Source of the DNA: an uncultured Faecalibacterium sp.
GTDB lineage: Bacteria > Bacillota > Clostridia > Oscillospirales > Ruminococcaceae
DNA: 64,000 bases
Assembly (NCBI GenBank): GCA_934511465.1
Contig: CAKSWG010000002.1
Span: forward strand, 1-64,000
Direction: 5' to 3'
The notes below the pieces were generated by a model that saw only the letters and a list, made by a program, of their open reading frames with translations, did no database searches and was not told the DNA's origin. Numbering within the stretch: the stretch's first letter is position 1; each line of letters begins with the position of its first letter. This document shows, in pieces, positions 8,835 to 17,091 of this stretch. Position numbers and translations under genes: made by a program.

Positions 8835-8931
8835 CCCCGTATCACGATCTCCCGGATTTTTGTGCAGCTTTGCCCCGTCATTCTGCTGCAAATTCTTAGC
8901 TGTTTTTGTGCTTGTTTCACGAAATTACTTA

Positions 8932-8945
8932 CCCCCCCCCCCCCC
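8932..8945 (+). repeat. Homopolymeric C tract (14 bases) upstream of a surface-protein promoter
   Basis: Fourteen consecutive C residues, ending 19 bases before the -35 element of the promoter at 8965-8994. Such tracts slip during replication and can tune promoter activity by altering upstream spacing. Within this window it is the longest single-base run I noticed. Confidence 0.9.
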
Positions 8946-8964
8946 GAAAATTCTGCAATTTGTC

Positions 8965-8994
8965 TTGACATTTTCCGCAGCACAGCACTATACT
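8965..8994 (+). promoter_or_regulatory. Consensus promoter of the LPXTG surface-protein gene
   Basis: A perfect -35 TTGACA (8965-8970) and -10 TATACT (8989-8994) are separated by 18 bases, giving a predicted start near 9001 and a leader of about 145 bases. The leader contains CGGTAACGTTCACGGTAATGTTCACG-like tandem halves near 9088-9113 that could bind a regulator. Confidence 0.82.
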
Positions 8995-9146
8995 TGTGCC
9001 GCAAAGAGACGCCGGGCATAAAAATGCGCAGCTATGTGATTTTCTGCCCAGAAATCCCGGTTTTTGCCGGTTTTCGGCATCGTTCCCGGTAACGTTCACG
9101 GTAATGTTCACGTCTCTGTAAGCTTTTTTGTTTGGAGGGTTTTGCA

Positions 9147-11318
9147 ATGAGAAAAAACGTGAAAAAACAGCTTGCCTTGCGGGTGCTGTCCACAGCGGCC
9201 CTGATGGCCATGGTCTCGTCCATCGCCACAGCGGCATTTGCGGATACCTACGACCTGAACACGGGCAGTGTGACGGTGGAGACCAAAGATGACGGCTATA
9301 CCTATGTGACGCAGGAGGACACAGAGAAGGGCGGCTACGCCCAAAATAGCAAGGGCGATACTTTGGACGGTACTTATAAGGACACGGATCCGAAGGGCGT
9401 CACCATCACCAGCAACGGCGAGAAGACTTCAAATACCATCACGGTGGAGACGGCAAAAGATCAGACCACCAATGTGACCCTGCAGGATGTGCACATGGAA
9501 GTTTACACCCCCGATACCAAGTCCGGTGCGATCGAAATAAAGGGCGATGGCAACACCAACCTTGAGCTGAACGGAGATAATACCGTTTTGGTTGAAAACA
9601 ATTGGAGCGACGAATACGCCGCCATCGAAAAAGCGGATAAAAACGGCAACGGCACCCTGACCATCAAGGACGATAAGAATAATGATGGTTCTACCAAAGG
9701 CAAGGACGAAAACGGAAATACCGTTGGCGGGGATACCGGTACACTGCTGGCAGGCGGCTACCATGACTCTGCCGCAATCGGCGGTGGTGATGGGGAATTT
9801 GCCAACACTTCCAACATTATCATCACCGGTGGTAAGATCACTGCCAGCGGCGGTACTTACGGCGCCGGTATCGGCGGCGGTTATGCTGGAGATGCATCGA
9901 ATATCCGCATTGAGGGCAATGCAGATGTTACCGCCTTTGGAAACAGTGGTGCTGCCATTGGATCCGGTTATCATTCGAGAGGCAGCAGTGGCAGTGATAT
10001 TACCATCACCGATAAAGCCACTGTGACTGCTGCTGGCCTAGATGGCTGTGGCATCGGTGGCGGTCAGGATGCTTCTGGTAAAGTCACTATCACAATTTCT
10101 GGTCATGCATCGGTAAACGCCCAAACCAGAAATCCTCCAGCAGCCATTGGCAATGACCATTCTTCTACTACGGTTAACATCAAAGATAATGCTGACGTTA
10201 CTGCCGTTAGTGATGGTGTTGCCATCGGCACCGGTTATGGCTATACAAACACCTCGACTGTGATCAATATTACCGGTGGAACAGTAAATGCCGTCACCCG
10301 TGACGACTCCAGACCCGCTATTGGCACAGTTAAGGGCAATTTGGACCTTACGATCAACAGTTCTACCGGAAAAACGACCGTAAATACCTACACGACCAGC
10401 AGTGACCCCCTATCTTTAAATATCGGCACCGGTCATTACGACGATTCTGCAAACAAATATAGAACCAGCCCATCTGAGGGCGCAGAATACAACGAGGATG
10501 GCTCTTCCAATCTGGGCGAAGACAATGCCGCTATCATCAATTTCTACCGCAACACTACTTTGGGCACTGACACTTATGATGCGCCCAAAACACTTGATAG
10601 TAGTGCATTTCATGCCACTTATGAAGCTTATGGCACTCTCTACAATGCGAAGTACACCCTCTCTGACAAAGACAAAGGTGACCTCTACAAGGTCGTCCAC
10701 AACCGCAAATACATGGAAGAGCACCCCGAAATTGTTGACACCAGCAAGCTGGAAAACGGCGACCTGCACGACTGGAAGTTGGTGGGCGAGGTGGTAGAGC
10801 CCACACTGGACGCGGACGGCTATGCAGACTACATCTGCAACATTGACCAGTGCGGCCAGACCAAGCATGTGGTGCTGCCCAAGCTGACCCCGGAACCCAG
10901 TGAGCCGGACACCACGGCCCCCACCGAACCGGAAGTGCCGGGCGGCAATACCCTGGGCAGCACCTCCAACAAGCCGGACACCCCCAAACAGCCGGACGGC
11001 ACCACCCCGGCCCCTGCAGCCCCGGACACCCCTGTGCAGGACGCCACTGCACCGGCTGCTGACACCCTTACCGCAGACACCACCGCTGACGCTGCCGCCG
11101 TACCGGCAGATGCCGCTGTGGCCCCCGCCAACGCACAGAACATGGTACAGGATGCAAAGCCGGAAGCCGCTGCTCCCGCTGCTGCTTCCACTGCATCTGC
11201 CGCCGTTCTGCCCCAGACCGGTGCAAACTGGCTGGCGGTGGTGGGCACTGCCCTCAGCGGCATGTTCCTGCTGGCCGCAGGCTTTGTGCTGGACCGCAAG
11301 AACCGCCGCATGAACTGA
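9147..11318 (+). CDS. LPXTG-anchored surface protein with glycine-rich beta-helix-like repeats
   Basis: A 723-residue cell-wall protein. The start at 9147 follows GGAGGGT. An N-terminal signal peptide (RKNVKKQLALRVLST, cleavage probably after TAAFA) leads into a mature region with repeated AIGGG/GAGIGGG/AIGSGY turns alternating with Thr/Ile/Val strands at about residues 210-430, as in right-handed beta-helices. A globular part follows. A Pro/Thr/Ala-rich spacer (about 580-685) then leads to the sorting signal LPQTG at about 688, a hydrophobic helix and the tail DRKNRRMN. Sortase should therefore attach it to peptidoglycan. Its role is probably adhesion or matrix contact. Expression is suspected to be phase-variable because of the C tract. 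The central region is less GC-rich than its neighbours. Confidence 0.88.
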   Translation: MRKNVKKQLALRVLSTAALMAMVSSIATAAFADTYDLNTGSVTVETKDDGYTYVTQEDTEKGGYAQNSKGDTLDGTYKDTDPKGVTITSNGEKTSNTITVETAKDQTTNVTLQDVHMEVYTPDTKSGAIEIKGDGNTNLELNGDNTVLVENNWSDEYAAIEKADKNGNGTLTIKDDKNNDGSTKGKDENGNTVGGDTGTLLAGGYHDSAAIGGGDGEFANTSNIIITGGKITASGGTYGAGIGGGYAGDASNIRIEGNADVTAFGNSGAAIGSGYHSRGSSGSDITITDKATVTAAGLDGCGIGGGQDASGKVTITISGHASVNAQTRNPPAAIGNDHSSTTVNIKDNADVTAVSDGVAIGTGYGYTNTSTVINITGGTVNAVTRDDSRPAIGTVKGNLDLTINSSTGKTTVNTYTTSSDPLSLNIGTGHYDDSANKYRTSPSEGAEYNEDGSSNLGEDNAAIINFYRNTTLGTDTYDAPKTLDSSAFHATYEAYGTLYNAKYTLSDKDKGDLYKVVHNRKYMEEHPEIVDTSKLENGDLHDWKLVGEVVEPTLDADGYADYICNIDQCGQTKHVVLPKLTPEPSEPDTTAPTEPEVPGGNTLGSTSNKPDTPKQPDGTTPAPAAPDTPVQDATAPAADTLTADTTADAAAVPADAAVAPANAQNMVQDAKPEAAAPAAASTASAAVLPQTGANWLAVVGTALSGMFLLAAGFVLDRKNRRMN

Positions 11319-11390
11319 GAAACCTTTTTTAAAAGCCATCTCCTCCTGCTGTGCATTCCGCAAGCTGCACGGCAGGTTCCCCAAACAAAG

Positions 11391-11437
11391 GGGGCTGCTG
11401 CACACATCCCTGCGTGCAGCAGCCCCTGTTTTTATTT
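11391..11437 (+). terminator. Terminator between convergent genes
   Basis: GGGGCTGCTGCAC pairs with GTGCAGCAGCCCC, followed by TGTTTTTATTT on the plus strand. It ends the surface-protein transcript and overlaps the 3' end of the convergent enzyme I gene. Confidence 0.88.
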
Positions 11438-13042
11438 GACCTCTGCTTCCCGCAGAGCTTTCTTCACGTTCAAAAGGTTCTGCGGGCTCACCGAGAAGCT
11501 GCGCAGGCCCAGCTGCAGATACTGCACCGTGTTGGCCGGGTTGCCCACCGCAAGGCCGCAGATGGTCACCGGCACATCCCGTTCTCTGGCGGCGTCCATC
11601 ACCATGGTGATGAGCTTTTTCATGGCACCGCTGGCCGGGCGGTAGTAGTGCTCCGCGCTGGCAAGCTCCCGGTCGGCGGCGTGGGTGTACTGGGTCAGGT
11701 CGTTGGTGCCGACCACAAGAAAATCGACCCCATGCGCCACGAACTCCTCCGCCGTCAGGCAGGCGGCAGGCACACTGAGCATCACGCCGAACTTGGTATC
11801 CTTCTTGAAGGGCACGCCCCGCTCCCGCAGATGCTCCCGGCAGCGCTCCACCACGCGCAGGGCGGCGTCCCAGTCCTCCACCGTCGTCACCATGGGGAAC
11901 ATCACCTGCAGCGGGCCCCGGGCGGCGGCGCGCATCAGCGCGCAGAGCTGCGTCTCGAACTGGCGGGGCTGGCGCAGGCTGTTGCGGATGCCCCGCAGCC
12001 CCAGCTTGGAGGACTGCAGGCCCTGATAGGCGTCGGAAATGGTGCGGTCTGAGCCAAAGTCGAAGGTGCGCACGGTCACCTGACGGCCCTGCGCCGCCGC
12101 CAGACAGGAGCAGTAGAAGAAATACTGCTCCTGCTCGTCCAGAATGCGGCCCGGCAGCATCATGTAGCCGGTGCGCAGCAGGCCCACGCCCTGCGCGCCG
12201 GACTGCATGGCCGTGTCGATGTCCTCCGGCCCAAAGCAGTTGGCCAGCAGCTCAAAGGGCTGGCCGTCCTTTGTTTTGTTGGGCAGAGCATGCAGCTGCC
12301 CCATCTCTTCGTTCTCCCGCTGCAGCTCACAGATGCGGGTCTCGGCCTGCTGGCGGGCGGCAGCGTCCGGGTCCAGCGTGCACTGGCCCCCGGTGGCGTC
12401 CAAAATCACGGTGCGGCCGTCGCAGTCGTCCAGAAAATCCCGGCCCACCTGCACGATGCCCGGGATATTCATTGCCCGGGCAATGATGGCCGCGTGGCTC
12501 TGGCCGCTGCCCTCTGCCGTGATGATGCCTAAAATCATGCCGGAGGGCACGCTAAACAGGTCGGTGGGCATCAGCCGCTCTGCGGCAAGGATCACCGGGT
12601 GGTCCAGCGCCAGCCACATGCGGGGGCGGTTGGTGATGATGTTGATGACCCGCCGGGTGGCGTCCAGAATATCCACGCTGCGCAGCTGCATGTAGGGGTT
12701 ATCCTTCATGTTGGCCAGCTGGTCGGCGTAGCGCTGGCCCACCTGATTCATGGCTGCAGCGGCGCCAACGCCCGCATTGATGCAGAAACGCACCTCGTTC
12801 ATCATGCCCTCATCGTCCAGCATCATGCTTTGGAACTGGAAGATGGCCTGCTCGCTGGGCGCAGCGCGGTCTGCCATGGATTCCAGCTCGTCCTGCGCGG
12901 TGCGGATGGCATCGGTGAGCAGCTGCAGCTCCCGGGACGGTTTAAAGGGGCCAACGGTCGTGGTCTCCACATGGTGCTCCAACCGGCTCACCTGACCCAG
13001 CACAAGGCCCGGCGAGGCACAGAAACCTTTATAGATCTTCAT
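11432..13042 (-). CDS. ptsI: PTS enzyme I-like phosphoenolpyruvate-protein phosphotransferase, divergent
   Basis: A 536-residue relative of PTS enzyme I, which passes phosphate from PEP to HPr. It is shorter than the usual 570 or so. The N-terminal HPr-binding part, the phospho-histidine site GSGQSHAAIIARAMNIP and the C-terminal barrel are all present, with LLRTGYMML, TVRTFDFGSDR, VVGTNDLTQYTHAADR and the cysteine in TICGLAVGN. Two deviations stand out. The magnesium/PEP glutamate of the classic M-V-E-x-P-A-A motif is serine here (VMLSVPAA), and GGDK reads GSDR. It may therefore be a weak, specialised or regulatory enzyme I. No HPr gene lies nearby. Its start overlaps the end of the upstream patatin gene by 14 bp, implying coupling. 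Confidence 0.85.
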   Translation of the reverse strand: MKIYKGFCASPGLVLGQVSRLEHHVETTTVGPFKPSRELQLLTDAIRTAQDELESMADRAAPSEQAIFQFQSMMLDDEGMMNEVRFCINAGVGAAAAMNQVGQRYADQLANMKDNPYMQLRSVDILDATRRVINIITNRPRMWLALDHPVILAAERLMPTDLFSVPSGMILGIITAEGSGQSHAAIIARAMNIPGIVQVGRDFLDDCDGRTVILDATGGQCTLDPDAAARQQAETRICELQRENEEMGQLHALPNKTKDGQPFELLANCFGPEDIDTAMQSGAQGVGLLRTGYMMLPGRILDEQEQYFFYCSCLAAAQGRQVTVRTFDFGSDRTISDAYQGLQSSKLGLRGIRNSLRQPRQFETQLCALMRAAARGPLQVMFPMVTTVEDWDAALRVVERCREHLRERGVPFKKDTKFGVMLSVPAACLTAEEFVAHGVDFLVVGTNDLTQYTHAADRELASAEHYYRPASGAMKKLITMVMDAARERDVPVTICGLAVGNPANTVQYLQLGLRSFSVSPQNLLNVKKALREAEVK

Positions 13043-14219
13043 TCTGATTCACCTCCGGCAAAAGTTCCGCTTCCGGCGCGGTCAGGGTGTGCCAGACCAG
13101 CGCCTGCAGAAAGGTATTGGGCAGCAATGCCGCCAGTGCAGCCCGCGCCGCATCGGCGCTGCCCTCAAACAGCGGTGCAAAGCTCTGCATCCGTGCCTGA
13201 TCGCACTTTGCAAGGAACGCATCGCACAGGGTGTGGGTGGTATAGTAGCCGGTAGGGCTCACGCCCACATCCTCGGCGGCAGCTTCCAGCGGGGCAAGGT
13301 CCGCATCCTTCATGTTGGCCAGCAGCAGGGCGGCGTCCGCCGTCAGGGTGACGGGGTATTTCTCCCGCACCTGCTTTTGCACCCGCTCAAATTTTGCATG
13401 GAAGGCAGCAGCGTCCGCGCAGCTCTGGGCGTCACAGGAGACCGCATAGGCGCACCCCCGCAGATATCCCATAGCGCGGCGGGTGTCGTAGTAGCCCAGC
13501 TCGATGTTGCGGCGGGCAGTGTCCGGGTCAAAGTGCAGGATGTCCCCCAGCTCCCAGTAGCTGCGCACCATGATGGTGGGCAGGCCGGTGAGGTTCGGGC
13601 GGGTGATGCCCACCCCCTCAAGGTCCACGCACACCAGCTCCTCTGCGCCCATTTTTTTGGCAAGGCCGGTGGGCATGTTGTCGCTGTAGCCGCCATCCAG
13701 AAACTTGACCCCGTCGATGTCCCGCGCCCGCAGGGCAGGGAAGCAGGCGGCAGAGGCCATCAGGTAGTCCTTGACCTTTCCTGCCGGGATCTCGTCCAGC
13801 GTCAGCTCCCGGGCCTTGAGGCCCCGCTGCTCCACCGTGACAAGGCCAAAGCGGATGGGCGCGGCGCGCAGGGCATCCTCGTCCAGCACCCGCTCCACGA
13901 TCTCTTCCAGCGGGGTCACGTCCATGCCACCGGCCTTCACCACACTGCGCAGGAACTGGTGCAGGGCCGAGAGGTCGGCATCCTCTTCCGGCAGCTCCAT
14001 CACGTCCTTGCTGCGGATGCTCAGCCACATGTCCCGCGCCGTTTCGTACTGGTCCAGCACGAACATGGCACCGTTCAGGCTGCCCACACTGGTGCCGGTG
14101 ATGATCTGCGGGTGCCAGTCCAGCTCCATCAGCGCGCGCCACACACCCACCTGATAGCTGCCGCGGGCACCGCCGCCGGCCAGCACCAGAGCCCTGCACG
14201 GGACACTGCGTTCTTCCAT
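13029..14219 (-). CDS. Patatin-like phospholipase
   Basis: A 396-residue serine lipid hydrolase of the patatin family. The oxyanion loop LAGGGARGSYQVGVW, nucleophile elbow GTSVGSLNG (Ser near residue 44) and catalytic Asp motif DGGYSDNMP (near 170) are all intact, so activity on phospholipids or lysophospholipids is likely. Residues 290-396 form a helical C-terminal extension I do not recognise. There is no signal peptide, so it is cytoplasmic. It is read just before, and overlaps by 14 bp, the enzyme I-like gene. That operon pairing is unusual and gives no clear functional link. Confidence 0.9.
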   Translation of the reverse strand: MEERSVPCRALVLAGGGARGSYQVGVWRALMELDWHPQIITGTSVGSLNGAMFVLDQYETARDMWLSIRSKDVMELPEEDADLSALHQFLRSVVKAGGMDVTPLEEIVERVLDEDALRAAPIRFGLVTVEQRGLKARELTLDEIPAGKVKDYLMASAACFPALRARDIDGVKFLDGGYSDNMPTGLAKKMGAEELVCVDLEGVGITRPNLTGLPTIMVRSYWELGDILHFDPDTARRNIELGYYDTRRAMGYLRGCAYAVSCDAQSCADAAAFHAKFERVQKQVREKYPVTLTADAALLLANMKDADLAPLEAAAEDVGVSPTGYYTTHTLCDAFLAKCDQARMQSFAPLFEGSADAARAALAALLPNTFLQALVWHTLTAPEAELLPEVNQNEDL

Positions 14220-14328
14220 TGCCTCCGCCTCCTTTGATTGGTTCCGGTTTTGTTCAGATTATAGCATATTTCCGGAGAAATTTCTCCCTTTTTTTGTAAA
14301 TTGAAGGCTTTCTCCCGACTAAGAAACA

Positions 14329-14337
14329 TGGTATACT
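14329..14337 (+). promoter_or_regulatory. Extended -10 promoter of the HAD gene
   Basis: TGGTATACT is an extended -10 (TGnTATACT) about 30 bases before the ribosome site AAAGGAGG. No good -35 is seen at the right spacing. Confidence 0.5.
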
Positions 14338-14366
14338 TGTCAGGATACTTTAAAGGAGGCATTCTC

Positions 14367-15017
14367 ATGCACTGCAGCCAATGGATCTTTGATATGGACG
14401 GCACCCTGACCGACAGCATGACCGTGGTATGGGAGGGTGCGCCGGACGCCCTGCTGCGCCGCTACGGCCGCACGCCCCGGGCCGACCTGCGTGCCACCCT
14501 GCTGAGCATGGGGATGCAGGAAGGCGCACGGTACCTGATCCGGGAATACGATCTGCCGCTGACCGAGGAGAGCTACTTTGCCGTGATGCGGGAGGTGATC
14601 GCCGAGCTGTACGAGACCGTGGAGCTCAAGCCCGGCGTGCGCACGATGCTGGCAAAGCTGCAGGCCGAGGGTGCCCGCATGTGCATCTGCTCCAACACAT
14701 GGGCTGACCAGTGCCGCACCGTGCTCACCCGGCTGGGCATCGCGCAATATTTTTCCTTCATCGTGGAGGCGCAGGGCGCGCTGCACAAGAGCCGCCCGGA
14801 GGTGTTCTTTGAATGCATGAGCCGTCTGGGCGGTGCAGACCCCGCCCGGTGTGCGGTGTGCGAGGATGCAGTGTACGCCGCTTCCACGGCGCACGGGGCC
14901 GGATTTTACGTCGTGGGCATCGCAGACCCCGCCTCTGCCGCCGACGAGCCGGAGATGCGCCGCGTCTGCAGCCAGTTCCTCCCCCGGTGGGATGCGCTGG
15001 ACTGGACCGCCGTGTAA
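14367..15017 (+). CDS. HAD-superfamily phosphatase (phosphoglycolate phosphatase-like)
   Basis: A 216-residue haloacid-dehalogenase-type hydrolase. Motif I is FDMDGTLTDSM, with both Asp residues; motif II is the Ser/Asn stretch ICSNT. Motif III Lys lies in HKSRPEVFFECMSRL, and motif IV Asp in CAVCEDAVYA. A helical cap domain sits between motifs I and II, as in the phosphoglycolate phosphatase/beta-phosphoglucomutase group. The start at 14367 is fixed by AAAGGAGG nine bases upstream. It is monocistronic and the substrate cannot be read from sequence. Confidence 0.88.
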   Translation: MHCSQWIFDMDGTLTDSMTVVWEGAPDALLRRYGRTPRADLRATLLSMGMQEGARYLIREYDLPLTEESYFAVMREVIAELYETVELKPGVRTMLAKLQAEGARMCICSNTWADQCRTVLTRLGIAQYFSFIVEAQGALHKSRPEVFFECMSRLGGADPARCAVCEDAVYAASTAHGAGFYVVGIADPASAADEPEMRRVCSQFLPRWDALDWTAV

Positions 15018-15023
15018 TAAAAA

Positions 15024-15048
15024 AGGGCCGCAGCGTGCGGTTCTTTTT
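15024..15048 (+). terminator. Weak terminator after the HAD gene
   Basis: AGGGCCGCA pairs with TGCGGTTCT (two G-T pairs) around GCG, followed by TTTT. The stem is short and imperfect. Confidence 0.55.
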
Positions 15049-15172
15049 CATGTTAAAGGGGTATTACTCTTGCTTTTTGCCGTCAAGAAGAGTATGATAT
15101 TATAAACAGGACTGTCCCAAGGGGGCAGTGCCCTCATTTCCCGGTTTTTGTAAGATATGTGAGAATACACCG

Positions 15173-15200
15173 TTTGATTTTCAAAATATAAAGGTATAAT
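15173..15200 (+). promoter_or_regulatory. Promoter of glycosyltransferase gene 1
   Basis: TTTGAT at 15173-15178 and a perfect TATAAT at 15195-15200 have a 16-base spacer. The ribosome site AGAGGAG follows about 10 bases downstream. Confidence 0.65.
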
Positions 15201-15225
15201 ATCCGTAAAGAGGAGACCTTCCGTC

Positions 15226-16209
15226 ATGAACAACCCACTCGTCAGCATTATCGTGCCAGTGTATAATGTGCAGAATAGTGTTGCCCGCTGCCTGGAGAGC
15301 ATCTGTGCGCAGACGTGGAAGAATATCGAGATCATTTTGGTCAACGACGGTTCCAGAGATGAAAGCTTTTCGGTCTGTGAGCAGTTCCGCGAAAAAGACC
15401 CGCGTATCGTTTTGGTGGACAAGTCCAATTCCGGCGTGTCGGACACCCGCAACTGCGGCATGACCCTTGCATCCGGCAAGTACGTACAGTTTGTGGACAG
15501 CGACGATTATATCGAGCCTGATTTTACCGAGCGGCTGGTAACGGCCGCCGAGACCAACAATGCCGATCTGGTGATCGCCCCCTATTGGATGGTGATCCCG
15601 GCAAACTCCTGCAAGGCCAGTCAGGCTCTGGAAAACCTGCAGGAGAACCTTGGCATCGAGGAAAAGCGTCCCGATGATGTGCGCGAATACGGTTTTCTGC
15701 CCGAGGGCATCTATGACCGCGACACCTTTGCCCTGCGCCTGATGGAAAAGCCTGCATCCTTCTTCTACAGCGTTCTATGGAACAAGCTCTACCGCCGCGA
15801 CATCCTTGTGGACAACCATCTGCAGTTCACCAGCGAGGTGCGCTGGGCCGAGGATCTGGTATTCAATCTGGAATATATCCTGTACGCCAACGTATTCGTT
15901 TCCATCCCCAAGGCAGGCTACCACTATGTGCAGAACCCCCAGAGCATCTGCCACACCCAGATCAATCTGGCTTCCATCGTGCAGAACAAGCTGCAGGTGT
16001 TCCGCTACTACAAAGATCTTTACACAAAGCTGGGCCTGTACGACAAGGTGCAGCCGCAGCTGTACAAATTCCTGACTGCATTCTCGGAGAATGCCTATCC
16101 CGCCGGTTCGCCCCAGAAGATCATCATGGACATGGCCAACCGCTGGGGCTTTGGTGTTCTGGATGCTTCCGACAAGGAAAAGAAACGCAACGCCAAATCA
16201 GAGGCCTGA
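15226..16209 (+). CDS. Family 2 glycosyltransferase (paralog 1)
   Basis: A 327-residue GT-A fold transferase without membrane helices. Residues 5-110 carry the nucleotide-sugar domain: VSIIVPVYN, ARCLESICAQ, ILVNDGSRD and the DxD metal site QFVDSDDYI. The C-terminal part includes the motif SVLWNKLYRRD shared with two paralogs at 17.1 and 18.0 kb. It probably adds a sugar to a surface polysaccharide, glycolipid or teichoic acid; acceptor and sugar are unknown. It stands alone with its own promoter, convergent with the LytTR gene, and a bidirectional terminator sits between them. Confidence 0.9.
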   Translation: MNNPLVSIIVPVYNVQNSVARCLESICAQTWKNIEIILVNDGSRDESFSVCEQFREKDPRIVLVDKSNSGVSDTRNCGMTLASGKYVQFVDSDDYIEPDFTERLVTAAETNNADLVIAPYWMVIPANSCKASQALENLQENLGIEEKRPDDVREYGFLPEGIYDRDTFALRLMEKPASFFYSVLWNKLYRRDILVDNHLQFTSEVRWAEDLVFNLEYILYANVFVSIPKAGYHYVQNPQSICHTQINLASIVQNKLQVFRYYKDLYTKLGLYDKVQPQLYKFLTAFSENAYPAGSPQKIIMDMANRWGFGVLDASDKEKKRNAKSEA

Positions 16210-16224
16210 ACTTCCGTACATGAG

Positions 16225-16251
16225 AAAGAGCTGCACAAGGCAGCTCTTTTT
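16225..16251. terminator. Bidirectional terminator
   Basis: AAAGAGCTGC and GCAGCTCTTT flank a five-base loop with T runs on both strands. It serves glycosyltransferase 1 (plus) and the LytTR gene (minus). Confidence 0.85.
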
Positions 16252-16261
16252 GTTTGCCATT

Positions 16262-16984
16262 TTACCGGTCGGTCCAGCTGCGGACGGCCTCGCGCACCAT
16301 GCCCTCCCGCCCGCGGGGGATGGGGATGCGCGCACCGCTGCTCATCTGCAGCTCGCCTGCCGTCAGCAGCCGGGCCGCCGCCAGATTGACCACATAGGAG
16401 CGGTGCGGCTGCAAAAAGCGGCCATCCGCCAAAAGCGGCCTTGCCACCTCGGCAAAGGATACCCGCAGCGAAAGGGACATCACATCCTCCCCGCTGAGCA
16501 GGTGGAAACGCACCACATGGTGGGTGCACTCCAGATACTCGAGCTGGGCATAGGGCAGCAGCCGCAGGCCCTCGGCCGTGGCCACGGTGAGGGCCGGGCC
16601 ATACTCCGGCTCGGTGGCGCGGGCCAGCAGGGCCGAAAGCTCCTGCTGATGCACCGGCAGCAGCAGATACTGCATGGCGTCCACCCGGAAGGCACTGTAG
16701 GCGTGGGCCGCCGTGCGGGCCGCAAAGGCCAGCGGAGCCCTGCGGCCCCGGCGGCGCAGCTCCGCAGCCGCCGAAAGCCCTGCCGGAGCCGCCACCGCTG
16801 CCAGCTCTATGAGATACAGGTCGAACCGCTCGCCCTCGGCGTCACGGCGCAGAAGCGCATCTGCATCCGGCAGCTGCTGCACGATGCACGCATCCTGCCG
16901 CCGAGCAAAATATTCCATGCACTGGCGTTCCAGCCCGCTGCGCAGGGCCGCATCCGTGCTGCATACCGCAATGTGAAAGACCAT
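16262..16984 (-). CDS. LytTR-family regulator with degenerate receiver domain
   Basis: A 240-residue DNA-binding protein. Residues 1-120 have the length and hydrophobic pattern of a response-regulator receiver but lack its key residues. The phospho-Asp position reads Glu (FDLYLIEL), the conserved Lys before Pro is Leu (YLLLP) and the N-terminal acidic pair is CSTD. Residues 140-240 are a LytTR domain, with LEYLECTHHVVRFHL, RFLQPHRSYVVNL and IPIPRGRE. It may thus bind DNA without phosphorylation, or with Glu mimicking the phosphorylated state. No histidine kinase is adjacent. It is divergent from glycosyltransferases 2 and 3, its likely targets by position. Confidence 0.85.
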   Translation of the reverse strand: MVFHIAVCSTDAALRSGLERQCMEYFARRQDACIVQQLPDADALLRRDAEGERFDLYLIELAAVAAPAGLSAAAELRRRGRRAPLAFAARTAAHAYSAFRVDAMQYLLLPVHQQELSALLARATEPEYGPALTVATAEGLRLLPYAQLEYLECTHHVVRFHLLSGEDVMSLSLRVSFAEVARPLLADGRFLQPHRSYVVNLAAARLLTAGELQMSSGARIPIPRGREGMVREAVRSWTDR

Positions 16985-17015
16985 CCGACATTCCCCTCTC
17001 CGCCAGCCGCCCGCC

Positions 17016-17044
17016 TTGATTTTTGCGCAGGGCTGGAGTATGAT
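17016..17044 (+). promoter_or_regulatory. Promoter of glycosyltransferases 2 and 3
   Basis: TTGATT (17016-17021) and TATGAT (17039-17044) have a 17-base spacer. The site lies in the gap divergent from the LytTR gene. Confidence 0.72.
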
Positions 17045-17091
17045 AAATGAAACCTCGCTGCACCGAAAAAACAGAAATGGAGACCATTGCC

